A stretch of 47,452 nucleotides of DNA from Nocardia elegans NBRC 108235 (GCF_001612845.1 NZ_BDBF01000057.1:1-47452); one strand, 5' to 3'; shown: positions 1-8,352, counted from the first letter of the stretch. Notes: generated by a model from the letters alone, not told the origin. Numbers and translations: made by a program.

Positions 1-1
1 C

Positions 2-1231
2 GCACCGGGACAGGGGCGGACGAGCGGTTCCGGTGGACCGGGGCAGCAGGGCCCGGCAGGCGGCGCACCGGGGCAGGCTCCGGCGGGCGGCCCCGGTGGA
101 CCAGGGCAGCAAGGTCCGGGTCGACCGGGTCCGCAATCCGCTGCGAGCGGGCCGAACGCCCCGGGGCAGCAGGCTCCGGCTGGGCCGGGACAGGGACCCG
201 GAGCCGGTCCGAACGGACCTGCTCAGCAGGGCCCCGGTGGCCCCGGCTCGCAGGGACGTGGACACGGTCCACAGCGTCCCGGCGGGCAGAACCCCCAGGG
301 CCCGGGTGCGCAGGGGGCCGGGCGGCCGGGACCACAGGGTCCAGGTGCGCAGGGGCCAGGTCAGCAGGGTCCCGGCGCACAGGGTCCTGGCCAGCAGGGT
401 CCCGGCGCACAGGGGCCAGGTGCACAAGGCCCGAAGGGGCCGGGTGCACAAAACCAAGGCGCGCAAGGCCCGGGAGCGCCCGGCCAGCAGCGTCCCGGTG
501 GGCCGGGGCAGCTGGGAGCGGCGGCGGCACTCGGCGCACAGGGCCTGAAAGGTCCTGCGGCGCAAGGTGAACAAGGCCAGCGCCCCGGCGGCGCATCGTC
601 ACCCGCCGATACCAAGATGACAGCGCCGACGCTGTCCGCGCAGCCGGCCGGCCCGGGTGGACCGAACCGGCCGGGCGCACCGGGACAACCGGGCGCACCG
701 GGCCAGCTGGGTGCACCGCGCCCGGTGGCGCAGCCGCAGCGGGTACCGGCGCCGGAACCTGGACCGGACGCCGCGCCGGGACAGCCCGCGCGCAGTAAGC
801 GCTGGCTGCTGCTCGCCGGCGGCGCGGTCGTGGTGGTGATCGTCGCGATCGTGGCGGTGGTCGCACTCGTCACCGGCGGCTCCGACAATTCGCCGGAGGC
901 ACAGGTCAAGGGCGCGGTCAACAGCTACACCAACGCACTGGCGTCCGGAAACCTGAGTCAGCTGCAATCCGCGACGTGCGGCAAACTGCACGACTTCTAC
1001 CAGAACATCGCGCCCGATCAGTACGCCGGCGTGCACAAGCTAGCGGTGGATCAGAAGAAGATCCCGAAGGTCGCGGGCGTGGACGGCGTCCAGATCACCG
1101 GGGACAAGGCCGTCGCTCAGGTCGACATCTACACCGATGCCGATCCGAGCCGCTCGACCGCCCGCACCTTCGATCTGCAACAGACCGACGGCGGCTGGAA
1201 GGTGTGCGATCCCGCCGGTGCCGCGCAGTAG
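2..1231 (+). CDS. Left-truncated single-pass membrane protein with Gly-Pro-Gln repeat tail (Rv0361-like)
   Basis: The frame is open from the left edge, so the true start lies outside the window; the Met at 617 is only internal. About 205 residues upstream of it are almost entirely Gly, Pro, Gln and Ala, with pentapeptide units GPGAQ and GPGQQ, followed by a short collagen-like stretch (GAPGQPGAPGQLGAP) near 675-720. A basic patch (RSKR) precedes one hydrophobic segment of about 25 residues (near 800-875), then a folded C-terminal domain of about 115 residues with two Cys (ATCGKL and WKVCDP) that could form a disulfide outside the cell. This resembles actinobacterial DUF4878/Rv0361-type proteins: repeat tail in the cytoplasm, small alpha+beta domain outside. 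Molecular function is not known. Proximity to fba and DedA matches the mycobacterial Rv0361-Rv0364 order as I recall it. Confidence 0.8.
   Translation, partial: APGQGRTSGSGGPGQQGPAGGAPGQAPAGGPGGPGQQGPGRPGPQSAASGPNAPGQQAPAGPGQGPGAGPNGPAQQGPGGPGSQGRGHGPQRPGGQNPQGPGAQGAGRPGPQGPGAQGPGQQGPGAQGPGQQGPGAQGPGAQGPKGPGAQNQGAQGPGAPGQQRPGGPGQLGAAAALGAQGLKGPAAQGEQGQRPGGASSPADTKMTAPTLSAQPAGPGGPNRPGAPGQPGAPGQLGAPRPVAQPQRVPAPEPGPDAAPGQPARSKRWLLLAGGAVVVVIVAIVAVVALVTGGSDNSPEAQVKGAVNSYTNALASGNLSQLQSATCGKLHDFYQNIAPDQYAGVHKLAVDQKKIPKVAGVDGVQITGDKAVAQVDIYTDADPSRSTARTFDLQQTDGGWKVCDPAGAAQ
362..414 (+). repeat. 30-bp direct repeat inside the Gly-Pro-Gln tail
   Basis: An identical 23-base block starts at 362 and again at 392, an exact 30-bp offset that encodes two GPGxQ pentapeptides per unit. 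Related 15-bp units continue on both sides. The repeats are in frame, so copy-number change would lengthen or shorten the tail without a frameshift. Confidence 0.8.
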
Positions 1232-1435
1232 ACGCGCCGGAGTCGATGACGTGCGTCACCTTGGTGTCACATCGCGCCGCTTCCCGGCGATGCACGTCAC
1301 AGACACCTGGTCAGCGGTCCGGTCCGCCGATAGCATGGCTCGGATTGTCACCCGCCGACCCTCCGCCGATCTGTTCCGGGGCGGTCGACCGGTGCTGTCG
1401 TTTACGCAGTATGAATCGAGCAGGGAGCAAGGGAC

Positions 1436-2479
1436 ATGCCGGAGCTGGCACCCGACGCGCCGGCATCCACGGCACTGGCCGGTCGGCATTACCGGATTCG
1501 GGACCGCTACGAAGTGGGCAGGGAGAAGGTCCGCGAATTCGCGCGGGCCGTGCAGAACCATCACCCCGCCCATCACTTCGAGGCCGACGCCGCCAAGCTC
1601 GGCTGGGATGCCGTCGTGGCGCCGCCGACCTTCGCCTCGGTGCTCGGCATGGCGACCACCCAGGCCCTGCTCGACAGCGTGCTCAGCGAATACGACCTGT
1701 CGCAGATTCTGCAGACCGACCAGGTCTTCCACATCCACCGCCCGATCCTGGCCGGCGACGCCCTGCGCAGCGAGGCGGAGATCGAATCGATCCGCCACCT
1801 GCGCGGAAACGATTTCATCACCGTGAAGGCCACCATCCTCGATGCCGAGGACACCGTCGTCCAGGTGGGTCTCACCACCATCGTGGCGCGCCTGGGCGCC
1901 GAGGTCGATGCCGATATCGTGCGGCTGGTCGAAGGTGTGGTCATGCATCGCCGGGAGGTCGGCGCGACCACCCCGGAGGTGCTGATCCCGATCGCCGCCG
2001 AGGAGGCCACCCCCGAACCCGGGGTCGCCGAATCGCGCAAGGACGTCACCGTCGAGACCCAGCCGAATTTCGACGATCTCGCGGTGGGCGACCAACTGCC
2101 CCCCGCCACGATGCGGCTCACCCGCGGCGATCTGGTCAACTACGCCGGTGTGGCGGGTGATCCCAACCCGATCCACTTCAGCGACCGCGCGGCCGAACTG
2201 GCCGGCCTGCCCACCGTGGTCGCGCACGGCATGCTCACCATGGGCCTGGGTGCGCAGTATCTGACCTCGTGGCTCGGAGATCCGGGAGCGATCGAAAGCT
2301 ACAGTGTCCGCTTCTCCGGATACGTTCCGGTGGAACGCCATTCGCCGGCGCAGATCGACTTCTCCGCCAAGATCAAGTCGCTGGATCCGGAGCGTCGGGT
2401 CGCGACGATTCTGCTGAGCGCCACCTCGGCGGGTAAGAAGCTGTTCGGCCGCGCGCTGGCGGAGGTCCAACTGTCCTGA
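1436..2479 (+). CDS. Fused (3R)-hydroxyacyl-ACP dehydratase, HadA/HadB-like double hotdog protein
   Basis: 347 aa. The N-terminal half (about 15-165) reads as a MaoC-like/FAS1-type dehydratase domain. The C-terminal half (about 200-347) carries the hydratase-2 signature GDPNPIH: Asp242, Asn244 and His247, the expected catalytic Asp/His dyad, followed by the typical LPTVVAHGM strand. HadA normally supplies the inactive hotdog and HadB the catalytic one; here both are in one chain, an architecture annotated in Nocardia and Rhodococcus as fused HadA/HadB. The role would be dehydration of 3-hydroxyacyl-ACP in FAS-II/mycolate elongation, or a related acyl-CoA hydration. The ATG is preceded by a purine-rich site (GGGAGCAAGGG). 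It converges on the DUF4185 gene with a 16-bp gap. Confidence 0.85.
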   Translation: MPELAPDAPASTALAGRHYRIRDRYEVGREKVREFARAVQNHHPAHHFEADAAKLGWDAVVAPPTFASVLGMATTQALLDSVLSEYDLSQILQTDQVFHIHRPILAGDALRSEAEIESIRHLRGNDFITVKATILDAEDTVVQVGLTTIVARLGAEVDADIVRLVEGVVMHRREVGATTPEVLIPIAAEEATPEPGVAESRKDVTVETQPNFDDLAVGDQLPPATMRLTRGDLVNYAGVAGDPNPIHFSDRAAELAGLPTVVAHGMLTMGLGAQYLTSWLGDPGAIESYSVRFSGYVPVERHSPAQIDFSAKIKSLDPERRVATILLSATSAGKKLFGRALAEVQLS

Positions 2480-2495
2480 GCCGCCGGCTCGAGCG

Positions 2496-3983
2496 TCAGT
2501 CCAGCCGGGCGTGCATCAGGTAGACGTTGTAGTCGCTCCAGGTACTGACGGTGAAGTACAGATCCGAGGACGTCGACCACGGGTGGATGAATCCGCCGTA
2601 GAGTTCGGGATATTCGGCCGAGACGTGCACCAGCGGCGAACTCGGCGACCACAGACCCTGCGGCGTGTTCGATTCGCGCACGACGACCGCCGCCTTCGCG
2701 GTGTCGAGATAACTCATCTGCCAGACACCGCGAGCGTTGTCGTAACGCACCGACAGTTCGCCGGCCGGCCCGTCGACGATCGGTGTGGCGGAAGCGGCTC
2801 CGCCCACCGGAGTCCAGGTGCCGTCGCGCCAGTACTGGTAGGCGGAGGTGTCGAGCACGTGCTCCGTGGGCACCCGGGCGAGGCCGACCGAGCCGAGCCG
2901 CGTATTCGGCGTGCCGAACAGGTAGACGTAGTCGCCCTGCGGAACCATCGCCGACACCTGGAAATTCGCGAGGCCGAAGATGTTGTCCCAGTGCGCGTGC
3001 GGATCCCTGGTCCAGGTCTGCCCGTGGTCGTCGGAGTACGCGATACCGCCGTAGTTGGTGTAGAAGGTGCCCGGCAGGCTGTTCCACGTCCGAATCGACA
3101 TGTAGCTCATGAACTGCCGGATGCCGTCGGCCGAACCTCGATGCGGCAGCGCGAAACCGGAGGTCGGAATCGTGGTGATCTCGATATTGTCCTTCTTGCG
3201 ACTGGCGAGCACTTCGGCGGCGTGACAGCGATCGTCGGTGACCATGCGGTCGATGATCATGCCCTTGCCGAGGTCGCGATTCGTGCTGAAGGCGAGCAGA
3301 TTGCTGCGCCAGTCCTCGCCCATCCCACCCGGCGGGTGGAACCCGTGCCCGACGGTGTCGCCGAAGGCCGTCGCGATCTCCCCCGGCGCGCTCTCCCACA
3401 TGATGCCCAGGTCGGTCCCGTTGACCTGCCAGCGCTTGTCGGTGCGGTTCACCGAATTCGCGCCGGTCTCCTTGGCCACCTCGCGGACCTGACTCACCCT
3501 CGGCGCCGGCCGCGCGGCCACCGCCGGCCCCGGTTCGGTCGGCGGTGCGGCTCGCGGCGGCGGAGGCGGCCCGGGTTCGGGCGAGGGTCCCGGCGGCAGC
3601 GCGAAATAGAACGGCTTCGGCTTCAGCAGCACCTCCGGCACGCCGAGCCGGTTCAGCAGACCGGGCGCGGGCGGCGGGCCGTCGGTGAGATCCGGGCACG
3701 GGCTGACGCACGGATCGACCGGCAGCTGCACGCTCGTGCGCTTCGGTATCGCGGGTGGCGGTGGTTGATCGACGGTCACCACCGGATACGGGATCGGCAC
3801 CTCGAGGGTCTTCGGCACCACCGGCTCGTGCACGGGGACGGGGTCGGTGGCACACGGCCCCGTACCGGGAACCGTTGCCGCCGAACCGGTCCCGGGTTCG
3901 GCGACGGCAGATCCGGGCAGCCCCACCAGCAGTCCGGCACTCAGCAACACCACTGCGGCCGAAGCCGGCACGCGCACACGCAT
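2496..3983 (-). CDS. Secreted DUF4185 protein, candidate endo-D-arabinanase (GH183-like)
   Basis: 495 aa. The start is chosen at 3983 because it gives a clean Sec signal peptide (MRVRVPAS, hydrophobic core, cleavage near AVA-EP at 28) and has GAGAGG a few bases upstream; an ATG 45 bp further up would spoil this. A Pro-rich linker (residues 30-165, Cys44, Cys92, Cys96) is followed by a DUF4185 domain (about 175-495) with Trp/Tyr-rich propeller-like strands such as GGIAYSDDHGQTW. Asp191 (GTDLGI) and Asp209 (FGDT) are 18 residues apart; from memory the same spacing as the acidic pair implicated in characterised DUF4185 endo-D-arabinanases. Those enzymes cleave the D-arabinan of mycobacterial-type cell walls. 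The EmbR-like gene lies 131 bp upstream on the same strand. Substrate is inferred. Confidence 0.75.
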   Translation of the reverse strand: MRVRVPASAAVVLLSAGLLVGLPGSAVAEPGTGSAATVPGTGPCATDPVPVHEPVVPKTLEVPIPYPVVTVDQPPPPAIPKRTSVQLPVDPCVSPCPDLTDGPPPAPGLLNRLGVPEVLLKPKPFYFALPPGPSPEPGPPPPPRAAPPTEPGPAVAARPAPRVSQVREVAKETGANSVNRTDKRWQVNGTDLGIMWESAPGEIATAFGDTVGHGFHPPGGMGEDWRSNLLAFSTNRDLGKGMIIDRMVTDDRCHAAEVLASRKKDNIEITTIPTSGFALPHRGSADGIRQFMSYMSIRTWNSLPGTFYTNYGGIAYSDDHGQTWTRDPHAHWDNIFGLANFQVSAMVPQGDYVYLFGTPNTRLGSVGLARVPTEHVLDTSAYQYWRDGTWTPVGGAASATPIVDGPAGELSVRYDNARGVWQMSYLDTAKAAVVVRESNTPQGLWSPSSPLVHVSAEYPELYGGFIHPWSTSSDLYFTVSTWSDYNVYLMHARLD

Positions 3984-4114
3984 CAGCAACCTCTCGGACC
4001 GATCGATTTCCCCTACCCGCGACCTCATCCCGCGGACGGCACCCGCGCCGACCCTACCCGGGAAACGCCCTGGAACGGCGGTTATCGAGCAACCGCCGGT
4101 GTGTTCGGCGCGAC

Positions 4115-5317
4115 CTACTCGGTGTCCGCCTCGAAACTCAGCACCGTCGAACCGATCCGGATGAGTTCCCCGCCGAACAGCATGGTGCCGCTGTCGACGA
4201 CCTCGTCGTCGACGTAGATGCCGTTGGCCGAGGCCAGATCCTTGATCAGCATCCCGGCCCGGCTGGGCAGCACGTGCGCGTGATAGCGGCTGACCTTCGG
4301 ATCGTCGAGGATCAGATCGTTGTCGGTCATGCGGCCGATCTTCAAGCCGCCCTTGGCAATCGGTATCACCCGGCCGTCCGCCAGCCGCAGCCGTCCGGCG
4401 CGGGCGCTGCGCGGGGTTTCGGTGACGGTTTCGGTCATCGCCTTGGCCATCCGCTCGACCTGGGCGATGGCCATCGTATTGAGCGGTTCCTGCCGCAGGA
4501 CGCGTTTCTCCAGTTCGACCAGCGCCGGCCCGGGATCGATCCCGAGTTCGTCGGCGAGAACAGCCCGGACCCGGCGGCAGGCCTCCAGCGCGTCGGCCTG
4601 GCGGCCGGACAGATACAACGCGGTGATGAGCTGCACCCACAGCGGTTCCCGCATCGGATGCTCGTTCGTCATCGCCACCAGTTCGCCGACCACCGAAGAG
4701 GCGCGGCCGCAGGCGATTTCGGCATCGATGCGGGCGGAGGCGACAAGCAGGCGTTCCTCGTCCATCGCGGTGGCGAAGGTGTCGGCGAAGCGGGTGCCGG
4801 ACAGATCGTCGAGCGCTCTACCGCTCCACTGTTCCAGTGCCGCACCGTACAGCCGCGACGCGCTCTCGTGGTCGCCCGCCGCGCCGGCCTCGATCGCGGC
4901 CTTGCGGGTGGCCTCGAATCGGCCCAGATCGCATTCGTCGTCGGTGATGTCGAGCCGGTAGCCGGAGGATTCGGTGCGCAGCACCGTTGCCGGGTCGACT
5001 CCCGAATTACGCAGCGCCTTACGAATATTGGAGACGAATACCTGCAGACTCGCCTGATAGGAATCCGGCGGCTCCTCGTTCCAGACGATATCGGCCAGCG
5101 CCTGCGACGAGACGGCACGCCGCCGGTTGACCGCCAGCGCGGCCAGCAGCGCTCGCGGCTTGGGTCCGCCCACGGGTACGGCCGTGCCGCCGACCGAGAG
5201 TTGTACGGGCCCGAGCACGCGGACGTCGAGACCGGTGGGCGGAATGGATTGGGGGCCGGTCGGATTGCTCACCGGTCCAGCGCCTCGTGTCGTCCGGATT
5301 CTCGGCACAGTGTCCAT
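4115..5317 (-). CDS. embR: EmbR-like SARP-family transcriptional regulator with C-terminal FHA domain
   Basis: 400 aa, close to the 388 aa I recall for M. tuberculosis EmbR. Residues about 30-125 form the OmpR/SARP-type winged-helix DNA-binding domain (VRVLGPVQL ... VSNIRKAL), residues about 130-285 the bacterial transcriptional activation domain with TPR-like helices, and residues about 305-400 an FHA domain with the expected elements KIGR, VSRYHAH and SANGIYV that bind phosphothreonine. In mycobacteria EmbR is phosphorylated by a Ser/Thr kinase and activates the embCAB arabinosyltransferase genes. No kinase gene is seen here. The gene downstream on the same strand encodes a DUF4185 protein, a family linked to arabinan cleavage, so a cell-wall arabinan role is plausible. 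The symbol is by similarity; a paralogue (EmbR2-like) is possible. Confidence 0.85.
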   Translation of the reverse strand: MDTVPRIRTTRGAGPVSNPTGPQSIPPTGLDVRVLGPVQLSVGGTAVPVGGPKPRALLAALAVNRRRAVSSQALADIVWNEEPPDSYQASLQVFVSNIRKALRNSGVDPATVLRTESSGYRLDITDDECDLGRFEATRKAAIEAGAAGDHESASRLYGAALEQWSGRALDDLSGTRFADTFATAMDEERLLVASARIDAEIACGRASSVVGELVAMTNEHPMREPLWVQLITALYLSGRQADALEACRRVRAVLADELGIDPGPALVELEKRVLRQEPLNTMAIAQVERMAKAMTETVTETPRSARAGRLRLADGRVIPIAKGGLKIGRMTDNDLILDDPKVSRYHAHVLPSRAGMLIKDLASANGIYVDDEVVDSGTMLFGGELIRIGSTVLSFEADTE

Positions 5318-5391
5318 CTGCTCACGGAGAAGATCATCTCGCGCCCTTCCGGCTGGGACAACCCGCCGTCACGGTGGCGGCCGCGAACGCC

Positions 5392-5424
5392 GAGGGTGCG
5401 CCGCCCACCGGACGACGCACCCTC
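5392..5424 (-). terminator. Hairpin downstream of fbaA
   Basis: Nine-base arms GAGGGTGCG and CGCACCCTC pair perfectly around a 15-base loop, lying 24 bp past the aldolase stop. There is no T-tract, as is common in actinobacteria. Confidence 0.55.
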
Positions 5425-5447
5425 GATCCGTTCCGCTGCGGGAACTA

Positions 5448-6485
5448 CTACTTCGCGCTGACCGACTTGCCGGCCGAACGCAGGTCGTTGCAGGCCTCGA
5501 TGACCCGCTCGGCCATCGAGGTCTCGGCCTTCTTGAGGTAGCTGCGCGGGTCGTAGGTCTTCTTGTTGCCGACCTCGCCGTCGATCTTCAGCACACCGTC
5601 GTAGTTGGTGAACATGTGCGCCGCGATCGGACGGGTGAAGGCGTACTGGGTGTCGGTGTCGACGTTCATCTTCACCACGCCGTACTTCAGCGAGTCGTCG
5701 ATCTCCGACTTCAGCGAGCCCGAGCCGCCGTGGAAGACGAAGTCGAACGGCTTCGCGCCGTCGCCCAGGCCGAGCTTGGCCGCGGCCACGCGCTGGCCCT
5801 CGGCCAGCACCTCGGGCTTGAGCACCACGTTGCCCGGCTTGTAGACGCCGTGCACGTTGCCGAAGGTGGCGGCGAGCAGATACTTGCCGTTCTCACCGGC
5901 GCCCAGGGCGTCGATCGTCTTGGCGAAGTCCTCGGACGAGGTGTAGAGCTTCTCGTTGATCTCGGCCTCGACACCGTCCTCTTCACCGCCGACGACACCG
6001 ATCTCGACCTCGAGAATGATGTTCGCCGCGGCGGCCTGCTTCAGCAGTTCCTTGGCGATCTCGAGGTTCTCGTCGATCGGGATGGCCGAGCCGTCCCACA
6101 TGTGGGACTGGAACAGCGGGTTCTGCCCGGCCTTGACCCGCTCCTGCGAGATGGCCAGCAGCGGACGGACGAAGCCGTCCAGCTTGTCCTTGGGGCAGTG
6201 GTCGGTGTGCAGCGCGATCGTCACGTCGTACTTGGCTGCCACCACATGAGCGAACTCCGCCAGCGCGACCGCACCGGTGACCATGTCCTTCACACCCTGG
6301 CCGGAACCGAATTCGGCGCCGCCGGTGGAGAACTGGATGATGCCGTCACTGCCGGCCTCGGCGAACCCGCGGATGGCCGCGTTGATGGTCTCCGAGGAGG
6401 TGCAGTTGATCGCGGGGAAGGCGAAGGAGTTCTCTTTGGCCCGACCGAGCATCTCGGCGTAGACCTCCGGAGTCGCGATGGGCAC
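5448..6485 (-). CDS. fbaA: Class II fructose-bisphosphate aldolase
   Basis: 345 aa, the usual length for actinobacterial class II enzymes. It interconverts fructose 1,6-bisphosphate with dihydroxyacetone phosphate and glyceraldehyde 3-phosphate in glycolysis and gluconeogenesis, using zinc. Visible family signatures are ALHTDHCPK (zinc and catalytic Asp/His), ILEVEIGVVGGEEDGV (zinc-binding Glu region), FGNVHGVYKPGNV (zinc His), FVFHGGSGS (zinc His and phosphate loop) and VVKMNVDTDTQYA. The start is a GTG at 6485 with a strong GGAGGT site eight bases upstream. It is transcribed away from the DedA genes, leaving a 243-bp shared upstream region. The same order, fba next to a DedA gene, is found in mycobacteria (Rv0363c-Rv0364). 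Confidence 0.97.
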   Translation of the reverse strand: MPIATPEVYAEMLGRAKENSFAFPAINCTSSETINAAIRGFAEAGSDGIIQFSTGGAEFGSGQGVKDMVTGAVALAEFAHVVAAKYDVTIALHTDHCPKDKLDGFVRPLLAISQERVKAGQNPLFQSHMWDGSAIPIDENLEIAKELLKQAAAANIILEVEIGVVGGEEDGVEAEINEKLYTSSEDFAKTIDALGAGENGKYLLAATFGNVHGVYKPGNVVLKPEVLAEGQRVAAAKLGLGDGAKPFDFVFHGGSGSLKSEIDDSLKYGVVKMNVDTDTQYAFTRPIAAHMFTNYDGVLKIDGEVGNKKTYDPRSYLKKAETSMAERVIEACNDLRSAGKSVSAK

Positions 6486-6715
6486 TGAGTGACCTCCGTA
6501 TGTGTGCTGCGAACAACAATTCTGTCAGCCCATACCCTAAGTTCATGGCCCGTTGTCGCGAAAGGCGGCCCGGGATCGGGAGTGCTTGCGGCGGACTTGC
6601 CGGGCCGGGCGCGCACCCGCGTCGACCGCCGGGAGCGGTCCGAAACTCGGTTGACCGAAATTCGCCAACGCCTGAGAGGTTCCCGTGAGGTTCGGTGAGA
6701 TCGCACGGTGACCGG

Positions 6716-6721
6716 TACTGT
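6716..6721 (+). promoter_or_regulatory. Candidate -10 element for leaderless DedA transcript
   Basis: TACTGT ends seven bases before the GTG at 6729, the spacing expected if transcription begins at the start codon. No Shine-Dalgarno sequence precedes that GTG. The -35 is not obvious (TTCGGT at 6691 would be 19 bp away). Confidence 0.5.
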
Positions 6722-6728
6722 GGGGCCC

Positions 6729-7448
6729 GTGACCACGCTGGCCATCACGAACACTCTCGCCGACGGATTCTCCGTCCACAAGCTGCTCGACCCCATGTAT
6801 CTGCTGACGGATACCTGGATGTCGAATGCGGTGCTGCCGGCCATCCTGGTCATCGTCTTCATCGAGACCGGGCTGCTGTTCCCGATCCTGCCGGGCGATT
6901 CGCTGCTGTTCACCGGCGGCCTGCTCGCGGCGCTCGAACATCCGCCGGTGTCGATCTGGGTGCTCGTTCCGGCGGTGGCGGTGACCGCGATCGCGGGCGA
7001 TCAGTGCGCCTACTGGATCGGCCGGGCCATCGGGCCGGCGCTGTTCCACAAGGAGGATGGGCGCTTCTTCAAACAGCGCTACATCACCGAGACGCACGCC
7101 TTCTTCGAGAAGTACGGTCCGAAGACGATCATCCTGGCGCGCTTCGTGCCGATCGTGCGGACCTTCATGCCGGTGCTCGCGGGCGTGTCGAAAATGGATT
7201 ACCGGAAATTCCTCACGTTCGACATCATCGGTGGCATTCTGTGGGCCGGCGGCATCACGGTCCTCGGATACTTCCTGGGGAACGTCGGGTTCATTCGCGA
7301 TCACGTCGAGGCCATCTTCCTGCTGATCGTGTTCGTCTCGATCCTGCCCGCCATCATCTCCGTGGCGAAGAAGCTGCGTAACCACGAGCCGGTGCTCGAG
7401 ATCGAGGAGCCCACGATGTCCGTACCGACGAACGAACCCACGCACTGA
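6729..7448 (+). CDS. DedA/VTT-family membrane protein (first of a pair)
   Basis: 239 aa from the GTG at 6729; a GTG at 6708 would add seven residues, but the -10-like TACTGT spaced for a leaderless transcript favours 6729. It shows the DedA/VTT pattern: hydrophobic helix with FIETGLLFPILPGDSLL (re-entrant acidic/Pro motif), then GDQCAYWIGRAIG, and the conserved basic loop FARFVPIVRTFMPVLAGVSKM followed by two more membrane segments. DedA proteins are proton-dependent, and several act as flippases recycling undecaprenyl phosphate or phosphatidylethanolamine. The product resembles the mycobacterial Rv0364 protein. The second DedA gene starts 5 bp after its stop, so the two are almost certainly one operon. 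Confidence 0.88.
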   Translation: MTTLAITNTLADGFSVHKLLDPMYLLTDTWMSNAVLPAILVIVFIETGLLFPILPGDSLLFTGGLLAALEHPPVSIWVLVPAVAVTAIAGDQCAYWIGRAIGPALFHKEDGRFFKQRYITETHAFFEKYGPKTIILARFVPIVRTFMPVLAGVSKMDYRKFLTFDIIGGILWAGGITVLGYFLGNVGFIRDHVEAIFLLIVFVSILPAIISVAKKLRNHEPVLEIEEPTMSVPTNEPTH

Positions 7449-7453
7449 CACCA

Positions 7454-8311
7454 TTGCCTGCTACGCCGTTACCCCTTGCACTGGGCGGATTCGATCCGCT
7501 GCAGTCCGCCGGGCCGGCACTCGTCTGGACCGTCGTCCTGGTCTTCGTCTTCCTCGAGTGCGCGGTGATCATCGGCCTGTTCCTGCCCGGCGATTCGATG
7601 CTGCTGACCGCCGGCATCATCTTCGCCTCACACGAGACCGGGCATACGCAGGTGTGGGCGCTGGTGGTGGCGACCATGCTCGCCGCTATCGCAGGTAACC
7701 AGGTGGGGTACGTGATCGGCACGCGCACCGGCCATCGCCTGATCGCCCGTAAGAACGGCAAATACGTCAACGCCGAGAATCTGGCCCGGGTATCGGATCT
7801 GCTGCACCGGCACGGGTTCGTGGCGGTGCTCATCGCCCGCTGGATTCCGTGGGTACGCACGCTGTGCCCGCTGGTCGCCGGGGCAGCCGGGATGGACCAC
7901 CGCCGCTACACCGTGGCCAGTTCGATCGGCGCGGTGATCTGGGCGCCGATTCTGCTGCTGCTCGGCTACTACACCGGCGGCTACCTGAACAAGGTGTCCT
8001 GGCTGATGCCGACCGTGAGCGGCTCGCTGGTCGTGGTGCTGATCATCGGCACGATCATCGGCCTGCGGCAGTACCGCGCGGAGATGTCGCGTCCGGCCGA
8101 GGACTTCGATGTCGAACTCGAATCCAACGGCCAGACCTTCGACGCCCAGGGCTTCGACCGGGCGGCTTTCGATTCGGACGCCCTCGACACGCTGCCGCTC
8201 GAGATCCGGACCGCCGACTATCCGGACACCGTGCCGCTGCGCACCGTCCGCCCGGAGCGCACGGCCACCGCGGCGCCCGCGCGCATCGTGTGGACCGATC
8301 CCCGGCACTGA
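7454..8311 (+). CDS. DedA/VTT-family membrane protein (second of a pair) with polar C-terminal tail
   Basis: 285 aa from a TTG codon only 5 bp after the previous stop, suggesting translational coupling. Core motifs parallel the first copy: FLECAVIIGLFLPGDSMLL, AAIAGNQVGYVIG, LIARWIPWVRTLCPLVAGAAGM. Unlike the first copy it carries about 80 extra acidic, polar residues after the last membrane helix (from about residue 205), without a recognisable domain. The function is probably lipid-carrier translocation at the cytoplasmic membrane, as for other DedA proteins; the two copies may form a heteromer. The start codon is uncertain because TTG is weak and no clear ribosome-binding site is seen. Confidence 0.85.
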   Translation: MPATPLPLALGGFDPLQSAGPALVWTVVLVFVFLECAVIIGLFLPGDSMLLTAGIIFASHETGHTQVWALVVATMLAAIAGNQVGYVIGTRTGHRLIARKNGKYVNAENLARVSDLLHRHGFVAVLIARWIPWVRTLCPLVAGAAGMDHRRYTVASSIGAVIWAPILLLLGYYTGGYLNKVSWLMPTVSGSLVVVLIIGTIIGLRQYRAEMSRPAEDFDVELESNGQTFDAQGFDRAAFDSDALDTLPLEIRTADYPDTVPLRTVRPERTATAAPARIVWTDPRH

Positions 8312-8321
8312 TCTGGCCTGG

Positions 8322-8352
8322 GGCCGCCGGCGCCCGCTAGAGTCCGGCGGCC
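8322..8352. terminator. Bidirectional hairpin between converging DedA and GH76 genes
   Basis: Perfect 9-base arms GGCCGCCGG and CCGGCGGCC with a 13-base loop span the 25-bp gap between the stop codons and include the GH76 stop. Confidence 0.6.

Noticed and set aside
617..1231. Start of the first protein at the Met codon 617
   Set aside because: The repeat-coding frame is open and compositionally continuous upstream to the window edge, so 617 is internal.
6486..6707. Small open frames between fbaA and the DedA gene
   Set aside because: They are Arg/Pro-rich with no ribosome-binding site or domain; the region is better read as the shared promoter region.
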